From the NCBI GenBank assembly GCA_014653585.1, contig JACWEH010000007.1, forward strand, positions 1 to 46,239: 46,239 nt of DNA. Direction: 5' to 3'. The notes under the pieces were generated by a model. The model saw only the letters and a program-made list of their open reading frames with translations. It ran no database searches and had not been told where the DNA came from. Positions 45,156-46,239 of the stretch are shown piece after piece. The position numbers were made by a program, and so were the translations under genes. Source of the stretch: Pelagibacterales bacterium SAG-MED38. GTDB lineage: Bacteria > Pseudomonadota > Alphaproteobacteria > Pelagibacterales > Pelagibacteraceae. Positions within the stretch are counted from its first letter, which is position 1. Each line of letters begins with the position of its first letter.

Positions 45156-45188
45156 TTTATATTATAACAGTTAAAAGTTAAAAAAGAA

Positions 45189-45626
45189 TTATCTTTTAGA
45201 AAATTGAAAGCTTCTTCTAGCTTTTTTACGTCCAGGTTTTTTTCTTTCAACTGATCTGGAGTCTCTAGTGGTCAATTTTTCGGTTTTAAGTGTAGATTTC
45301 AATTTTTCATCAAACATAACTAAGGCTTTAGAGATGCCGTGCACCATTGCCCCTGCTTGTCCTGTTGGGCCTCCACCTTTTACACTACATTTTACGTCAT
45401 ATTCTGTTGCTTGATTTATAAGTTCAAAAGGTCTTACTATTAGCATTTTATGATTATCACTTGAAAAATAATCGCTAAAAAGTTTACCATTTACATAAAT
45501 TTTACCTGAACCCTTTTTTAGCCAAACTTTAGCTATTGATGTTTTTCTTCTTCCAGTAGCATACTTACTGTCTTTGAAGTCAAGTTTGATCTTTGGGGCT
45601 TTAGTTGATGTTTGAGTATTTTCCAT
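45189..45626 (-). CDS. rpsI: 30S ribosomal protein S9
   Basis: S9 is a small-subunit head protein whose C-terminal tail reaches the P-site tRNA. The 145-residue protein has ATGRRKTSIAKVWLKKGSGK (about 23-42), VKGGGPTGQAGAMVHGISKA (about 83-102) and the basic tail ERKKPGRKKARRSFQFSKR, ending in the invariant SKR. It starts one base after the rplM stop, as in nearly all bacteria. Confidence 0.98.
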   Translation of the reverse strand: MENTQTSTKAPKIKLDFKDSKYATGRRKTSIAKVWLKKGSGKIYVNGKLFSDYFSSDNHKMLIVRPFELINQATEYDVKCSVKGGGPTGQAGAMVHGISKALVMFDEKLKSTLKTEKLTTRDSRSVERKKPGRKKARRSFQFSKR

Positions 45627-45627
45627 T

Positions 45628-46086
45628 TTAGTTTCTTGCTATATTTTTAGAGTTCAATTTATCCAAATGTATAACTTGAGGATTTTGGGCTGAATGAGGA
45701 TGGTCATTTCCGACATATATTTTCAATTTAGTAAGTTGTTTTTTTCCCAACACTCCCCCTGGAAGCATTCTTTTAACAGCAAGTTTTAGAGCTTCACCTG
45801 GTTTTTTTTCAAATAGTTTCTCTGGAGTAATTTCTTTAATCCCGCCAGGATGACCAGTGTGCCTGTAGTATTTTTTATTTTGAAATTTATTTCCGGTGAA
45901 TTTGATTTGTTCGATATTTTTAACAACTACAAAATCTCCATCGTCCATATGTGGTGTGAAAGTTGTTTTGTTTTTACCTCTAATAATTTTTGATATGACA
46001 GTTGCTAGTCTGCCTACTACAGCATTTTTAGCATCTATTTCATACCAATTAGACGATAATTGATCTTTTTTAAGGAATTTTGTCAT
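45628..46086 (-). CDS. rplM: 50S ribosomal protein L13
   Basis: L13 is an early-assembling large-subunit protein. The 152-residue protein shows WYEIDAKNAVVGRLATVISK (about 13-32), the KYYRHTGHPGGIKEITPEK region (about 67-85), AVKRMLPGGVLGKKQLTKLK (about 103-122) and the VYGN-like YVGNDHPHSAQNP. It heads the rplM-rpsI-argC-lipoprotein-hom series. Confidence 0.98.
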   Translation of the reverse strand: MTKFLKKDQLSSNWYEIDAKNAVVGRLATVISKIIRGKNKTTFTPHMDDGDFVVVKNIEQIKFTGNKFQNKKYYRHTGHPGGIKEITPEKLFEKKPGEALKLAVKRMLPGGVLGKKQLTKLKIYVGNDHPHSAQNPQVIHLDKLNSKNIARN

Positions 46087-46096
46087 TGTGCGAGGA

Positions 46097-46124
46097 TTAA
46101 TACTATTTATAAAATCAAAGTCAA
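46097..46124 (-). promoter_or_regulatory. Candidate promoter of rplM-rpsI
   Basis: On the minus strand TTGACT (46119-46124) and TATTAA (46097-46102) are 16 bases apart. The start point would fall near 46090, only about four bases before the rplM ATG at 46086, implying an almost leaderless mRNA. No Shine-Dalgarno site is visible before rplM. A more distal promoter outside view is also possible. Confidence 0.45.
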
Positions 46125-46137
46125 ATTGATATTTATA

Positions 46138-46239
46138 TTGTTTTAAGGGCTTTTTTTGTTATATTAATTATGCCGATTTGTTTCTATTGCGGGCTTACAG
46201 CTAAAGAGGAAATTTCCATACAAACTCGGTAGGCATTTG
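46138..46239 (+). other. Possible promoter and structured transcript at the right edge (partial)
   Basis: TTGTTT (46138-46143) and TATATT (46160-46165), 16 bases apart, could start a plus-strand transcript near 46172. The following bases are less AT-rich and self-complementary: GATTTGT (46175-46181) can pair with ACAAACTC (46218-46225) allowing one bulge, ATGCC (46170-46174) with GGCAT (46232-46236), and GGAAATTTCC (46207-46216) is a palindrome. A 20-codon frame (46170-46232, MPICFYCGLTAKEEISIQTR) also exists. The window ends before this can be resolved. Confidence 0.3.

Overview
The window looks like a piece of a streamlined marine alphaproteobacterium of the SAR11 (Pelagibacterales) type. 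It is very AT-rich, its proteins are rich in Lys, Asn and Ile, and most genes abut or overlap by 1 to 15 bases (ATGA, TAATG and convergent stop overlaps). Shine-Dalgarno sites are mostly absent, and the gene blocks (scpAB-tatABC-serS, yajC-secDF, mltB-rlpA-dacA-tmk-holB-metG-tatD, rplM-rpsI-argC-hom) are alphaproteobacterial. The taxonomic call is inference from gene content; no search was run.

Layout. 1-6572 (+): chromosome condensation (scpA partial, scpB), twin-arginine export (tatABC), serS, then the Sec accessory genes yajC-secD-secF. 6569-10079 (-): a PuuD-like membrane protein and uvrA. 10174-15382 (+): ssb, gyrA, coaD, a periplasmic cyclophilin and tgt. 15465-17683: tRNA-Lys, a TPR/SPINDLY-type glycosyltransferase split by one in-frame stop, and a decayed copy of the tRNA-Lys 3' half, which together look like a small island in the tRNA gene. 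17687-21563: a Tat-type M48 lipoprotein peptidase (-), a possible 25-residue membrane peptide coupled to a DUF502 gene (+), recG (-) and sdhE (+). 21573-30095: tRNA-Ser (-), then rarD, mltB, an rlpA-like gene, dacA, tmk, holB, metG, tatD and an MBL-fold hydrolase (+). 30081-32260 (-): glutathione peroxidase, nhaA and a zinc-ribbon protein. 32354-34666 (+): tRNA-Pro, an NDUFS4-like complex I subunit, an SbmA/BacA-like transporter and glpX.

34708-about 39690 is the clearest accessory region: tRNA-Glu, a GIY-YIG protein, a double-domain glycosyltransferase, a GT2 glycosyltransferase, an FkbM methyltransferase and a tyrosine recombinase. Beside the recombinase start lies a perfect 12-7-12 inverted repeat with the geometry of a tyrosine-recombinase core site. 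Next comes a GC-rich, highly structured non-coding block (about 40003-40183) that ends in a strong intrinsic terminator six bases before an MGMT-family gene. It is the best candidate here for an undescribed RNA or leader regulator. A gene-poor 459-base stretch follows. 40924-46086 (-) is an amino-acid and ribosomal block: rplM, rpsI, argC, a 53-residue lipoprotein, hom, an AEC-family exporter and an EamA exporter.

How it fits together: most of the window is core housekeeping (protein export, DNA repair and replication, cell wall, translation, Arg/Thr synthesis). The two tRNA-anchored islands carry surface-glycan or glycosylation functions that probably vary between strains.
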